Positions 32,080 through 40,630 of a stretch of 64,000 bases of DNA are shown here, one piece after another. The translations under genes were made by a program, and so were the position numbers. Source of the DNA: Bin87 sp026710825 (GTDB lineage Bacteria; Chloroflexota; Dehalococcoidia; Lucifugimonadales; UBA3495); assembly GCA_965232815.1 (NCBI GenBank), contig OZ247427.1:806001-870000 (forward strand). The letters run 5' to 3'. Within the stretch, counting starts at the first letter, position 1. Every line of letters begins with the position of its first letter. The notes below the pieces were generated by a model, which did no database searches, had not been told where the DNA came from, and saw only the letters and a list, made by a program, of their open reading frames with translations.

Positions 32080-33000
32080 ATGACTACTGCCACCAATGTC
32101 GTCGGCAACGGCGCGCACACCTATGAGTTTGACCGCAACTGGGCGCAACTGCCCGACGGGATCCCGATGCCGGCCGCGGCGGTGTTCGGCGATGACGAGG
32201 ACCGGATTTACTGCTTCAACCGCAACCCCGAGCATCCCATCGTTGTCCTGGACCGGGAAGGCAAGTTCATCAAGTCCTGGGGCGCCGGCATTTTCGAGTT
32301 CCCGCACGCCATCATCATCGACCAATGGGGATACGTATGGCTGGTGGACCGGAACCGAGGCCAGATTTTCAAGATGACCAAGGACGGCGAGATCGTGATG
32401 ACAATCGGCGAGCGGGGCTACCGTTCGGACACCGGCGCCGATAACACGTCGTTTGACTCCAACTCGTGGCATGCGGTGGTGCGTGGCGCCGAACCGTTCA
32501 ACATGCCAGCGGGCATCGCGCTGAACGACGACGGAGAGATTTACATCGCCGACGGGTACGCCAACTCGCGGGTGCATAAGTTCACGGCGAACGGCGAGCA
32601 TATCTTCTCCTGGGGCGAGCCGGGCAGCGGCCCTGGCCAGTTCAACCTGCCGCATGGCGCGTGGATCAACAGCGACGGCAACCTGTTGATCGCCGACCGC
32701 GAGAACGACCGGGTGCAGGTGTTCAACCAGGACGGGACGCACATTACCGACTGGCCCAGCAAGCTGATCGGGCCGGCAGTGATCTGCATCGACGACGAGG
32801 GCGTGGCCTACGTGGCCGAGCACAACGGCGGGATGCTGAGCGTTCTGGACGCCGAGGGGAACCGCCTGGCGCAGTGGGGCGATCTGACCCACCGCAGTTG
32901 CCACGGCGTTTGGGTGGACAGCCAAAGGGACCTGTACGTGGTGGAGCCCTACGAGGGCAGCACGGGCCGGACTGTGGTGAAGTACACGCGCAAGGGCTAA
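32080..33000 (+). CDS. NHL-repeat / peptidyl-alpha-hydroxyglycine lyase-like beta-propeller
   Basis: 306 residues from the ATG at 32080, preceded by GAGGAGG; the frame beginning at 32005 has no binding site. Repeats of about 45-50 residues make a six-bladed propeller: examples are IIIDQWGYVWLVDRNRGQIFK, IALNDDGEIYIADGYANSRV, AWINSDGNLLIADRENDRVQ and ICIDDEGVAYVAEHNGG. This group is often annotated as a 6-bladed beta-propeller or peptidylglycine monooxygenase-like protein. No signal peptide is visible, so it is probably cytoplasmic. The intermediate conserved His (SWHAVV, HRSCHGVW) could bind metal. Confidence 0.88.
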   Translation: MTTATNVVGNGAHTYEFDRNWAQLPDGIPMPAAAVFGDDEDRIYCFNRNPEHPIVVLDREGKFIKSWGAGIFEFPHAIIIDQWGYVWLVDRNRGQIFKMTKDGEIVMTIGERGYRSDTGADNTSFDSNSWHAVVRGAEPFNMPAGIALNDDGEIYIADGYANSRVHKFTANGEHIFSWGEPGSGPGQFNLPHGAWINSDGNLLIADRENDRVQVFNQDGTHITDWPSKLIGPAVICIDDEGVAYVAEHNGGMLSVLDAEGNRLAQWGDLTHRSCHGVWVDSQRDLYVVEPYEGSTGRTVVKYTRKG

Positions 33001-33076
33001 CCCCATTGCGGATTTCGCCGCAGGTTTGCTAGAATGATCGGGCGCCGCTGGTGATAATCGGCGGCGCGCCGATTGT

Positions 33077-33152
33077 GGGGCTGTAGCTCATTTGGGAGAG
33101 CGCTTCAATGGCATTGAAGAGGTAGCGGGTTCGATTCCCGCCAGCTCCACCA
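33077..33152 (+). tRNA. tRNA-Ala (anticodon GGC)
   Basis: A 76-nt cloverleaf including an encoded CCA end. The acceptor stem GGGGCTG/CAGCTCC contains the G3-U70 pair that identifies alanine tRNAs; the anticodon stem CTTCA/TGAAG presents the loop ATGGCAT with anticodon GGC; the T-arm is GCGGGTTCGATTCCCGC. A rho-independent terminator follows 22 nt later. Confidence 0.97.
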
Positions 33153-33173
33153 CTTTACCCACGTTAAGCATAT

Positions 33174-33206
33174 AAACGGCGTCTTGACGACGCCGTTTTC
33201 GTTTTA
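33174..33206 (+). terminator. Rho-independent terminator after tRNA-Ala
   Basis: A 10-bp perfect stem AAACGGCGTC/GACGCCGTTT (33174-33183 and 33189-33198) with loop TTGAC is followed by TCGTTTT. Confidence 0.9.
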
Positions 33207-33297
33207 ATTACCACCTGTGAAATCGGAAAAACACGCCCGTATCCGATGATGACCAGCCACGATCCAGGTGGCCGCAGCCGGGGAGGATCGCGATGGC

Positions 33298-33665
33298 ATG
33301 GAGGGCGACGTGGACATTCTGCGGGAAGCCCTGCCGGTGCTGGTGGAGAGCATCATAGCCTGCCCCGTGCCCCGACACGGGGGACGCTGAGGTGTCGGCG
33401 CAGATCGGCGCCCAGCACGGTGAGCGCAACCCGGAGCGGGTTACCCATCGGAACGGCTACCGCAGCCGAGATTGGGACACTCGGGTGGGGAGGATGGAAT
33501 TACGCATCCCCACGATCCGGGAGGGCAGCTATTTCTCCGGCCTGCTGGAACCGCGCCGGCGCAGCGAGAAGGCGCTGCTGAGCGTCGTTCAGCAGGCCCA
33601 CTTGGAGGGTGTTTCCACCAGGGGTGGATGATCTGATCAAGTCCCTACGCGGCGTGACCGGCCTC
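33298..33665 (+). pseudogene. IS256-family transposase remnant, frameshifted
   Basis: Three reading frames joined give an IS256/mutator-type N-terminal region: EGDVDILREALPVLVESIIA, a stop at about 33388-33391, then THRNGYRSRDWDTRVG, MELRIPTIREGSYFSGLLEP and VVQQAHLEGVSTR, another shift, then VDDLIKSLRGVTGL. RDWDTRVG...ELRIP and GVSTRxVDDL are hallmarks of that family. The catalytic DDE region is missing, so it is a dead fragment. It lies 92 bp after the tRNA terminator, a common place for insertion. Confidence 0.85.
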
Positions 33666-33769
33666 TTGCAATACAGCACCTCGACATGGGTACGCGTGAG
33701 GATAATCACTGCTTGCAATGCATATTGGGCTAGTGTAACGTCCGCATATCTTGAACAGGAGGCAACGAA

Positions 33770-34003
33770 ATGGCTGATACACAGGAACGAGTTACTCAGC
33801 TGCTGGTACGACAATTCAACATCAGTGAGGGCGAGGTCAATCCTGAAACGTCGTTCCTGGACCTGACTGACTCTTTCGGGATAGCCGAATTTGCTGCGGC
33901 AGTGGAGACGGAGTTCCAGTGCTCGATCAGGGAGGACGAGGAAGCCTATGCCATCGAAAACGTTGGGCAATTGGTAAGTTACCTGGATGCCCGCGGTGGG
34001 TAG
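33770..34003 (+). CDS. Acyl carrier protein
   Basis: A 77-residue carrier protein, with GGAGG six bases before the ATG. The four-helix ACP pattern is clear: ERVTQLLVRQFNISEGEVNPETSFLDL, the DSF motif (Asp34-Ser35) where phosphopantetheine is attached, AEFAAAVETEFQCSIREDE and ENVGQLVSYL. DSF replaces the usual DSL and the helix after it starts GIAEF, which is uncommon, suggesting a dedicated partner. The next gene, an alpha/beta hydrolase, starts 12 bp downstream. This looks like a specialised ACP, not the main fatty-acid ACP, which normally sits with fab genes. Confidence 0.88.
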   Translation: MADTQERVTQLLVRQFNISEGEVNPETSFLDLTDSFGIAEFAAAVETEFQCSIREDEEAYAIENVGQLVSYLDARGG

Positions 34004-34015
34004 ACCACGCCTGAA

Positions 34016-34912
34016 ATGACCACCGATTGGGAAGTGCCCGCACCGTCGTGCGCGCTTGATGTGTCGATGAATGACGGTGCGGTCCTCAGTGTGCGGCGAT
34101 ACGGGAATACTGATGGCCCAAGGATCATCCTGAGCCATGGGAACGGACTGGCCTCCGACGCCTACTATCCCTACTGGTCGCAGTTGGTCCGACAGTTCGA
34201 TCTGTTCATCTACGACTACCGCAGCCATGGCCTGAGTTCCGCGGGGGACCGCCGATTGCACAATGTACCCACTTTCCTGGTGGACCTGGACAACATACTG
34301 CAGGCGGTTGCGGAACAATTCGGATACAAACCCCCCATTGGGATCTTCCACTCCCTTTCGGCCGTGGTCGCCCTGCTGCTATCACAGGAACGGGGTGGTT
34401 TCGAGGCTCTGGTCCTTTTTGACCCACCAATATGCCCTCCGGGCGGGTTGCCCGCCGATATGGAAGGCGTGAGCACCCGGTTGGCAGCGCAAGCAAGCCG
34501 CCGGAGGCCGCGCTTCGAATCTCGGGCCGAATTAGCTGATCTCATGCGGGATATACCGGCTTACCGGGGCTTCAAACCAGGTGTGGTTGACCTTCTGGTG
34601 ACTGCCATAACCCGCCCGGTTGAGGGCGGGGGCTTCGAACTTCGTTGCCCGAAAGAATACGAGGCACAGGCCTTTGCTTACTTCTTCGGTTGGGCGATAC
34701 AAATTGACTTGGAGCGGATCAACTGCCCGGTGAAGGCCATCGGAGCCGACCCCACCCGAAGGTTCTCCTTCATGCCCAGCATAAACCTCTCCGTGTTGGA
34801 TAATCTTGACTACGATTTCCTGCCCGGGACCACCCATTTCCTACAAATGGAGGAACCCGAACAGTGCGCCGCGCTGACTGTGGGATTCCTCCAAAAGCGC
34901 GGACTGGCTTAG
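34016..34912 (+). CDS. Alpha/beta hydrolase paired with an acyl carrier protein
   Basis: 298 residues. IILSHGNGLASDAYYPYW gives the oxyanion strand, FIYDYRSHGLSS the strand after it, IFHSLSAVVALLL the nucleophile elbow with Ser113 (GxSxG degenerates to FHSLS), and TTHFLQMEEP the catalytic His274. The catalytic acid is probably in VKAIGADPTRRF. It starts 12 bp after the ACP gene and is almost certainly co-transcribed; a thioesterase or acyltransferase acting on the acyl-ACP is the obvious inference. The convergent acyl-CoA ligase gene ends 25 bp downstream. Confidence 0.85.
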   Translation: MTTDWEVPAPSCALDVSMNDGAVLSVRRYGNTDGPRIILSHGNGLASDAYYPYWSQLVRQFDLFIYDYRSHGLSSAGDRRLHNVPTFLVDLDNILQAVAEQFGYKPPIGIFHSLSAVVALLLSQERGGFEALVLFDPPICPPGGLPADMEGVSTRLAAQASRRRPRFESRAELADLMRDIPAYRGFKPGVVDLLVTAITRPVEGGGFELRCPKEYEAQAFAYFFGWAIQIDLERINCPVKAIGADPTRRFSFMPSINLSVLDNLDYDFLPGTTHFLQMEEPEQCAALTVGFLQKRGLA

Positions 34913-34937
34913 GGGGTAACGGGCCGGGCCAACTGCC

Positions 34938-36650
34938 TCACGCCGTTTCTATGAGGCTGGCCGCTTGCAGCCCCAGCTCTTCTATGGCCATCTCGCGCAT
35001 CCGGAACTTCTGGATCTTGCCAGTGACGGTCATGGGGAACTCGGCCGTCATCTTGACGTAGCGCGGGACCTTGTGGTCTGCCATTTTGCCACGGCAGAAC
35101 CCCCGAATCTCTGCTTCCGTTGCGGTCTCGCCTGGTTGCAACATCACCCAGGCCATGACTTCTTCGCCGAACCGTTCGTCCGGAACGCCGATGACCTGCA
35201 CATCCAGCACCTTGGGGTGGGTGTGGAGATACTCCTCGATTTCCGTCGGGTAGATGTTCTCGCCCCCGCGGATGATCATGTCCTTCAATCGGCCGGTTAT
35301 CTTGTAGTAGCCATCCACATCGACCGTCGCTAGGTCTCCGGAATGCAGCCAGCCATCCGGCGCGATGGCGGCAGCGGTGGCGTCTGGCATATTGTAATAG
35401 CCCTTCATTACCATAACGCTGCGGGTGCACAACTCGCCCTGTTCCCCCACCGCCACCTCTTGGTCCGTCTCAGGGTCCACCAGCTTCACCTCCACTTCCG
35501 GCAGCGTCACCCCAACGGTGGACACTTGGCGCTCAATGGGATCGCCGATACGGGTCTGGGTAATTATCGGTGAGGCCTCGGTCAATCCGTAGGCGACGGT
35601 CAACTCGTTGGCGCCCATCCGGTCTATGATCTGGCGTATGACTTCTATGGGGCAAGGCGACCCGCCTATGATGCCGGTGCGCAATGACGAAAGGTCGAAT
35701 TTGGCGAACTCCGGATGTCCCAGTTGAGCGATAAACATGGTGGGAACGCCGTAGAGGGCGGTGCACTTTTCCTGGGCAACTGCGGTCAGCGTCTTGACGG
35801 GATCGAAGTGCTCGGCCGGCACTATCATCGTGGACCCGTGGGTTACGCAGCCCAAGTTGCCCAAGACACAGCCGAAACAATGGTAAAAGGGCACCGGGAT
35901 GCAGAGCCGGTCGTCCTCGGACATTTTCATTCCGTCGCCAACGTATAGTGCGTTGGCAAGCAGGTTATGGTGGGTGAGCATGGCCCCCTTGGGGTTGCCC
36001 GTCGTGCCGGATGTGTATTGGATGTTGACCACATCGTCGGGGTTGCAGCCTGCCTGCCGTCGCTGCAATTCGGCCGCACTGGTTTCCTGGCCCCGCTCTA
36101 CGAACTCACGCCAAGCCCACATTCCGGCAGGCGGCTCGGCTGCCGGTTCTGAGGGGGGAGGAATATAGATTACGTTCCTCAGGTTGGGGAACTGGGGAGA
36201 CGACAACTCGCCCGGGCGAGAGTCCTTCAACTCGGGAACCACCTCGTTCACCATTGCCACGTAATCGGAGGAGCGGCCGGTTAGCACCGGGGCGCGGAAT
36301 CGGCCAATCATGACCAGGGCGCTGGCCTCTGACTGCTCCAGCAAGTAGGCCAGCTCGCCGGTGCGGTAGGCGGGGTTGACATTCACCAGCACCGCGCCGA
36401 TCTTGGCGGCGGCAAACTGGGAAAGGACCCACTCGGTGTAGTTGGTGGCCCAAATGCCCACGTGCTGGCCCGGCTGGATGTCCAGGGACATGAACCCCCT
36501 GGCGACGCGATCCACCTCGGCACGGAACTGCGAGTAAGTGTATCGAACCCCGGTTTCGACGTGCACTAAGGCGTCTCGTTCACCGAAGCGTTCGGCCTGC
36601 TGATCCAAAATGTCGCCTATGGCGCTGCGAGGATCAATGGAACCAGTCAT
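34938..36650 (-). CDS. AMP-dependent acyl-CoA synthetase/ligase
   Basis: 570 residues from the ATG at 36650, with CGGAGG eight bases upstream; the ATG five codons earlier overlaps that site. It activates a carboxylic acid to acyl-AMP and then to acyl-CoA. Motifs in order: P-loop YTSGTTGNPKG (212-222), VPFYHCFG, AYGLTEASPI (A5-type motif), GWLHSGDLATVD, YYKITGRLKDMIIRGGENIYPTEIEE (hinge and A8) and TVTGKIQKF with the catalytic lysine. Length and motifs fit medium- or long-chain fatty acyl-CoA ligases related to FadD-type enzymes. It could supply the acyl-CoA dehydrogenase at 10429-11604. Confidence 0.93.
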   Translation of the reverse strand: MTGSIDPRSAIGDILDQQAERFGERDALVHVETGVRYTYSQFRAEVDRVARGFMSLDIQPGQHVGIWATNYTEWVLSQFAAAKIGAVLVNVNPAYRTGELAYLLEQSEASALVMIGRFRAPVLTGRSSDYVAMVNEVVPELKDSRPGELSSPQFPNLRNVIYIPPPSEPAAEPPAGMWAWREFVERGQETSAAELQRRQAGCNPDDVVNIQYTSGTTGNPKGAMLTHHNLLANALYVGDGMKMSEDDRLCIPVPFYHCFGCVLGNLGCVTHGSTMIVPAEHFDPVKTLTAVAQEKCTALYGVPTMFIAQLGHPEFAKFDLSSLRTGIIGGSPCPIEVIRQIIDRMGANELTVAYGLTEASPIITQTRIGDPIERQVSTVGVTLPEVEVKLVDPETDQEVAVGEQGELCTRSVMVMKGYYNMPDATAAAIAPDGWLHSGDLATVDVDGYYKITGRLKDMIIRGGENIYPTEIEEYLHTHPKVLDVQVIGVPDERFGEEVMAWVMLQPGETATEAEIRGFCRGKMADHKVPRYVKMTAEFPMTVTGKIQKFRMREMAIEELGLQAASLIETA

Positions 36651-37093
36651 AGCTTGCCTCCGCATGTTTTAGCCCGAATCCGCCGAAGATGGGCGTTTTA
36701 TCGGCGCGCTGAAACAGTAGGAAGATGCTTCTGTGCATCTGAGCTAAAGGTCTAGTACAACAAACCGGGCCCAGACAAGGGCACCCAAGGCATGCTATCA
36801 CGGAACCACCCTGACCGCATCCGCAGCGGCCGAAGGAGCTAGGCACCGGACAACCACCACCAGTCCGGTGCCGGTCTTGATATCGGCTACGACGCCGGCG
36901 GTCACCGCGGCCCTGATAATGTGGCGCTGGGAGTAGTCCTGGCCGGCATTACGGCACAGACTCTTCCTGTAGACCGTATGGGGAGCGCGGACGAGCGTCT
37001 CCAGTCCGGCACCGCAGTGAACGCAGGTTAGCGAACGTGTTGCCCGACGGGATGGATGTTGGACGAACCAAAGCGGGTATCAATAGTGCTTAT
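36651..37093. other. Intergenic region, no convincing gene
   Basis: Contains a reverse-strand open stretch (36798-37080) with CVHCGAGLETL, a single CxxC zinc-ribbon-like motif, but it has no ATG, GTG or TTG start and no family match, so it is at most a fragment. A hairpin-like inverted repeat CACCGGAC...GTCCGGTG occurs at 36845-36874. Together with the truncated gene beyond, this looks like a rearrangement scar. Confidence 0.5.
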
Positions 37094-37390
37094 TCAGCGT
37101 GCCTCGGTAGATCGAGCGAAATAGACGTAGCGGTACTTGGGAACCGGCATCTGCGTCAAGATATAGCCCGAAACTTCGGGTTGTATAAGCACGTAACCCT
37201 CGCCGCTGAACCAGGTCCAGACCCAGGGAGCGTCATCCAGAACCATCTGCTCGGCCCGGTTGTAAATCCGAAAACGGCGCTCGCGGTCCCGCTCTACCCT
37301 AGCCTCGTCCAGAAGCCGGTCAACTTCAGGGTTACTGTAGTTGGTTTGGTTGCCGCTGCTGGCGGCGAACCTGATGGTTGTCGGGTCGCT
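37094..37390 (-). pseudogene. C-terminal remnant of an ABC-transporter solute-binding protein (family 5)
   Basis: The last 93 or so residues (FAASSGNQTNYSNPEVDRLL, DEARVERDRERRFRIYNRAEQ, DDAPWVWTWFSGEGYVLIQ, YILTQMPVPKYRYVYF) match the C-terminal end of peptide/nickel-type (DppA/OppA) binding proteins, ending as they normally do. Upstream of about 37385 the frame turns to low-complexity Arg/Pro sequence without similarity, so about 400 residues of the usual 500 are missing. No permease or ATPase gene adjoins. It is a 5'-truncated pseudogene. Confidence 0.75.
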
Positions 37391-37508
37391 GACTGCCCCG
37401 GGCAGCCGACGCCGCTCGTCATGCGGTGGCTCGGTCGCCCGGTGGTCCCGCTGGCGCTGGAAGCGACCAAGGCCTGCGGCGGCACAGGGGTCCAGGGACC
37501 GGCCGCGG

Positions 37509-37805
37509 TCAGGTTTGGTCCCACCGGTCGGCCTCCACTTCAAGCTCGCGGGCGACCCGCCGCAGCATCAGCGCCACGAGCGCCCCCACGACAGCGTCCA
37601 GTCCGTAGCGGTTGGGTGCGCGCTGTACGTTGGCGGCCAGCTCCAGGGCCTCCGCGACTGCGGAGTAGGCCGAGGCGATCAGGGTGGCCTTGGTCTGGTC
37701 CTGGGACTGCAGGACCTGCTCCGCCGGAGACGGCTCATTGAGCGCGCGGCAGATCAGCAGCAGGTCTCTCGCCGCTTCCACCAGGTTCGATGCCGAGCTG
37801 GACAT
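37509..37805 (-). CDS. Small hypothetical protein
   Basis: 98 residues, read from the ATG at 37805. It looks helical and amphipathic (NLVEAARDLLLICRALNEP, TLIASAYSAVAEALELAANV, LDAVVGALVALMLRRVAREL) and has plausible codon usage, but no clear ribosome binding site (AGGTTAG is the nearest) and no family I recognise. It lies directly next to the duplicated leader element on the other strand, and beside a pseudogene, so it may be a remnant. Confidence that it is real is moderate. Confidence 0.4.
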   Translation of the reverse strand: MSSSASNLVEAARDLLLICRALNEPSPAEQVLQSQDQTKATLIASAYSAVAEALELAANVQRAPNRYGLDAVVGALVALMLRRVARELEVEADRWDQT

Positions 37806-37814
37806 GGTTATACT

Positions 37815-38024
37815 AACCTAGCCACCGACGGCTGCCGGTGGCTAGGTTCGATGGTGTATTTGCGGGTTGACTACCGGAGTATTTGTTGCATGTACATACC
37901 CATCACTACTGATATGACTGACAGGTACGACGTGCTACTAGAAATTACAGGCCGGTGTGTCTTGGAGCACCTAGCGCTCCCACGCCATCGGCGTTACATT
38001 TGATGCGGTGACGCTGGAAGATTG
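37815..38024 (+). promoter_or_regulatory. 210-nt conserved leader element, copy 1
   Basis: This block matches 40631-40840 at a constant offset of 2816 bases. It starts with a 13-bp perfect hairpin AACCTAGCCACCG/CGGTGGCTAGGTT (37815-37827 and 37836-37848, 8-nt loop), then TTCGATGGTGTATTT, a less conserved middle, and a well-conserved 3' part GGCGTTACATTTGATGCG ending GCTGGAAGATTG. It stops 17 bases before the start of the NarL-type sensor kinase. Two copies in front of two different sensor genes suggest a shared regulatory leader or structured RNA; a shared promoter is the simpler alternative. Confidence 0.6.
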
Positions 38025-38041
38025 GCGGTCCCCCCGACGAG

Positions 38042-39331
38042 TTGGCGCTTGGCCCTGCCCTGCGTGTGCGAATCCTCAGCCCTGATCATCGAATTTTGCG
38101 GCGTTCCAAATTGATCCACTGCCAGCGATTGCAACGGTTCGTCTGGGTCGAGCCCGACGTGGTGCGCCCGGCGGTGCGGGTCACGGTCTGGGGTCGCTGG
38201 TTCCTGCTGCTCATTGGCGTTGCTCACCTCGCGTACCCTCTTGAGTTTTCCTACCCCCATGACTTGGAGCACGCGGTTCTGCATGTTCCGGTAGCCGCGC
38301 TGAACGGCCTGGTCCACTACCGGTTGCTCACCAACCGGACGGTCAACTGGGGCTGGGCGCTGGCGTCCAGCGTCATGGACTTCGCATTCACCACGTCCCA
38401 TATCCTGATCCACCAGGGCGGATTTGATAACTACACCTTCCTCTACTTCTATCCCGCCCTGGGCGCTTTCGTGGTCATCTTTTCCTCGTTCCCCCTCGTC
38501 CTGGCGTGGACCACGACCGTCGCGGTCGCCTATTCCCTGGTATGCCTGTTCGTGGGGCCGGGCCTGGACATCGGCGCCGGCGACGTGAAGGAGTTGGGGG
38601 CCCGGCTGGCGACGATGTATCTCATGACCGTTGCCGTCAGCCTCATCGTCCGGTTTGAGCGCGCTAGGCGGCAGGCGGCGATGGAGGGGGAGAGGCGGAT
38701 GCAGCAGGAACGCATCGACCTCTCGCAGTCCATCCACGACACCGTGGCCCAGACCGCCTACATGATCGGCCTGGGGATTGACGGCGCCATCAGGCTGGCC
38801 GGCGATTCGAACCCCAGGTTGGTGGAGCGACTGGCCGCTACGTCCGAGTTGTCGAAGTCGGCCATGTGGGAGCTGAGGCGACCCATCGACGCGGGCCGTC
38901 TATTCGAGGGGCAGCAACTCGGACCGGTGCTGCGGTCCCACGCCGCGACCTTCGGGGCCATCACCTCGGTTCCAACCGAGACGATGCAGTCGGGGGTGGA
39001 GCCGCCGCTGGCGGCGGAGGCGCAGGCCGGTCTCCTCACCATCGCACACAACGCCCTGACCAACGCCTTTCTCCACGCGCAGGCGAAAAGGGTTGAGGTC
39101 AAGCTCGACTTCGGGGCCGACGCCGTGCGCCTGTCCGTCTCCGACGACGGAGTGGGGCTGCCCAGCGACTACGCCGAGCGCGGTCGCGGTTTTGGCGGGA
39201 TGGAGAAAGACGCCCGGCGGCTGGGCGGTAGACTCATCGTGGAGACCGGCGAGCCGGATGGCGGGACCACCGTCACCTGCGTGGCTCCCTACGCGACAGT
39301 TCGAACAGGAGGCTATGATGGCAGCGACTGA
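38042..39331 (+). CDS. NarL-type two-component sensor histidine kinase, membrane-bound
   Basis: 429 residues if the TTG at 38042 is the start; in-frame GTG 38066 or TTG 38096 are possible. Six or so membrane segments fill residues 50-205 (VWGRWFLLLIGVAHLAYPLE, FLYFYPALGAFVVIFSSF, VLAWTTTVAVAYSLVCLF, ATMYLMTVAVSLIV). A HisKA_3 dimerisation domain follows with the phosphoacceptor His232 in DLSQSIHDTVAQTAYMIG, and a HATPase domain with NALTNAFLHAQAKRVEV (N box), SDDGVGLPSDYAERGRGFGG (G1/G2). It overlaps the response-regulator start by 17 bases, so the pair is translationally coupled. It is paralogous to the kinase at 63042-64000, sharing SKSAMWE(L/M)R-PIDAG. The signal is unknown. Confidence 0.88.
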   Translation: MALGPALRVRILSPDHRILRRSKLIHCQRLQRFVWVEPDVVRPAVRVTVWGRWFLLLIGVAHLAYPLEFSYPHDLEHAVLHVPVAALNGLVHYRLLTNRTVNWGWALASSVMDFAFTTSHILIHQGGFDNYTFLYFYPALGAFVVIFSSFPLVLAWTTTVAVAYSLVCLFVGPGLDIGAGDVKELGARLATMYLMTVAVSLIVRFERARRQAAMEGERRMQQERIDLSQSIHDTVAQTAYMIGLGIDGAIRLAGDSNPRLVERLAATSELSKSAMWELRRPIDAGRLFEGQQLGPVLRSHAATFGAITSVPTETMQSGVEPPLAAEAQAGLLTIAHNALTNAFLHAQAKRVEVKLDFGADAVRLSVSDDGVGLPSDYAERGRGFGGMEKDARRLGGRLIVETGEPDGGTTVTCVAPYATVRTGGYDGSD

Positions 39332-39968
39332 TGTGGTCAGGGTATTGGTGGTGGACGACCATCCCGTCACCCGGCGGGGATTGCGCGACACCCTGGCGGA
39401 CGAGACGGGCTTCGAGGTTGCGGGACAGGCTGCGGACGGGGTTGAGGCCGTCAGGGTGGCGCAGGAGGTGCGACCCGACGTGGTCGTCATGGACCTGTTC
39501 ATGCCCGACCAGGACGGAGTGGAAGCCTGCCGGCAGATCACGGAGCTGCTGCCCGACACCAGGGTGCTGATGCTCACCGCCTCTGCGGCGGAAGACGACG
39601 TGATCCGGGCAGTGGCCGCCGGCGCCACGGGTTTCGTTCAGAAGTTCACGGGAAGCGATGAGTTGATCGACGCGGTGCGGCAGGTGGCGGCGGGCAATCT
39701 GATGATCCCGGGAGACGCGGTGAGACGCGCGTTCCGGCTGTTGGACGAGGGCGCGGCGAAACACGATGCGGATTTGCTGTCGGCAAGGGAGCGGGAGGTG
39801 CTGACCCGGTTCGCGACGGGAAAGGCGTATGCGGAGATAGCCGGAGACATGGGCATCAGCAAGGTGACGGTGCGCAACGCCATCTACCGGGTTCAGAACA
39901 AGCTAGGGGTTGAGTCCCAACAGGAGATCGTGGTGTGGGCGGTCCGCAACGGTCTGCTGGAGGAGTAG
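39315..39968 (+). CDS. NarL/FixJ-type response regulator
   Basis: 217 residues, from ATG 39315 (AGGAGG seven bases upstream; a second ATG is the next codon). Receiver domain: VRVLVVDDHPVTRRGLRD, phosphoacceptor Asp60 in VVVMDLFMPDQDG, LMLTASAAEDDV, and QKFTGSDELIDAV with the conserved Lys. The LuxR-type HTH is LSAREREVLTRFATGKAYAEIAGDMGISKVTVRNAIYRVQNKL. It overlaps the kinase gene and will be its partner. Paralogue of the regulator at 62348-63040: the C-termini both end QELVVWAVRNGLL-like (here QEIVVWAVRNGLLEE). Confidence 0.93.
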   Translation: MMAATDVVRVLVVDDHPVTRRGLRDTLADETGFEVAGQAADGVEAVRVAQEVRPDVVVMDLFMPDQDGVEACRQITELLPDTRVLMLTASAAEDDVIRAVAAGATGFVQKFTGSDELIDAVRQVAAGNLMIPGDAVRRAFRLLDEGAAKHDADLLSAREREVLTRFATGKAYAEIAGDMGISKVTVRNAIYRVQNKLGVESQQEIVVWAVRNGLLEE

Positions 39969-40630
39969 CGGTTTCGGCACGGCTGGCAGTGGCTCGGATC
40001 GGCGATTGATGAGCGAGCATGCAGGAGGCGGCGAACCTGCGTCAGCTGTTGTCACCTTCGCGTTCAGCGCTGACGCGGGTCGTTGCGGTGGCGCAGTTCG
40101 CGATGTCAAATGGCGTGTCTATTGACAGCCCGCCGGCGTGAGGCGCCGTCAGGAAACTCCGGTCCCGGTGGCGAAGTCCCACCTCGCGTCACTGCTGAGG
40201 CGGCAGACGAGCAGCCAGATACGCTTGACGCACCGCATAGCCGAGCGCGCGAGGTTCTCGCCGCATGGCTTTGAGTGACCGCCGAAAGCCTGATGTTGAT
40301 CAAGGACGAGGCGGTTCAGAGGCCAGGCGCGTCGATGGGTTGCCCCCAGGAAGGGATGGAGTAGGTTCGGTTGCTTCACCGTGGGCGTGTCTAGCGTGGC
40401 CCGCAGAGAGAATGCCATCGGATGCAGCGGGCAATCAGCACGCACTTACCGATCCCTCAGCCGCAGTTGACCGGCACGGCGCCGTCGGTCCGCGAATCTA
40501 TTCACGCCGGCACATAAGCCGTGGACTCGGCCCGTGTATCTCATGTGCCCCGGCAGCATAAGGGGATAGCCGGTCACGCCCGGCCTCAACTGTCACCTCG
40601 GCGCGTCGCACGGATGATTACGGTGACAAT
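39969..40630. other. Intergenic region, no convincing gene
   Basis: About 660 bp between the regulator and the second leader. Frames on both strands are short; the reverse-strand one at 40149-40445 (98 codons) has no signature. No tRNA or clear terminator was found. Confidence 0.5.

Noticed and set aside
36798..37080. Reverse-strand stretch with CVHCGAGLETL
   Set aside because: Only one CxxC and no ATG, GTG or TTG start in the open stretch; not supported as a gene.
40149..40445. Reverse-strand 98-codon frame before the second leader
   Set aside because: No binding site or domain; a plus-strand frame overlaps it fully.
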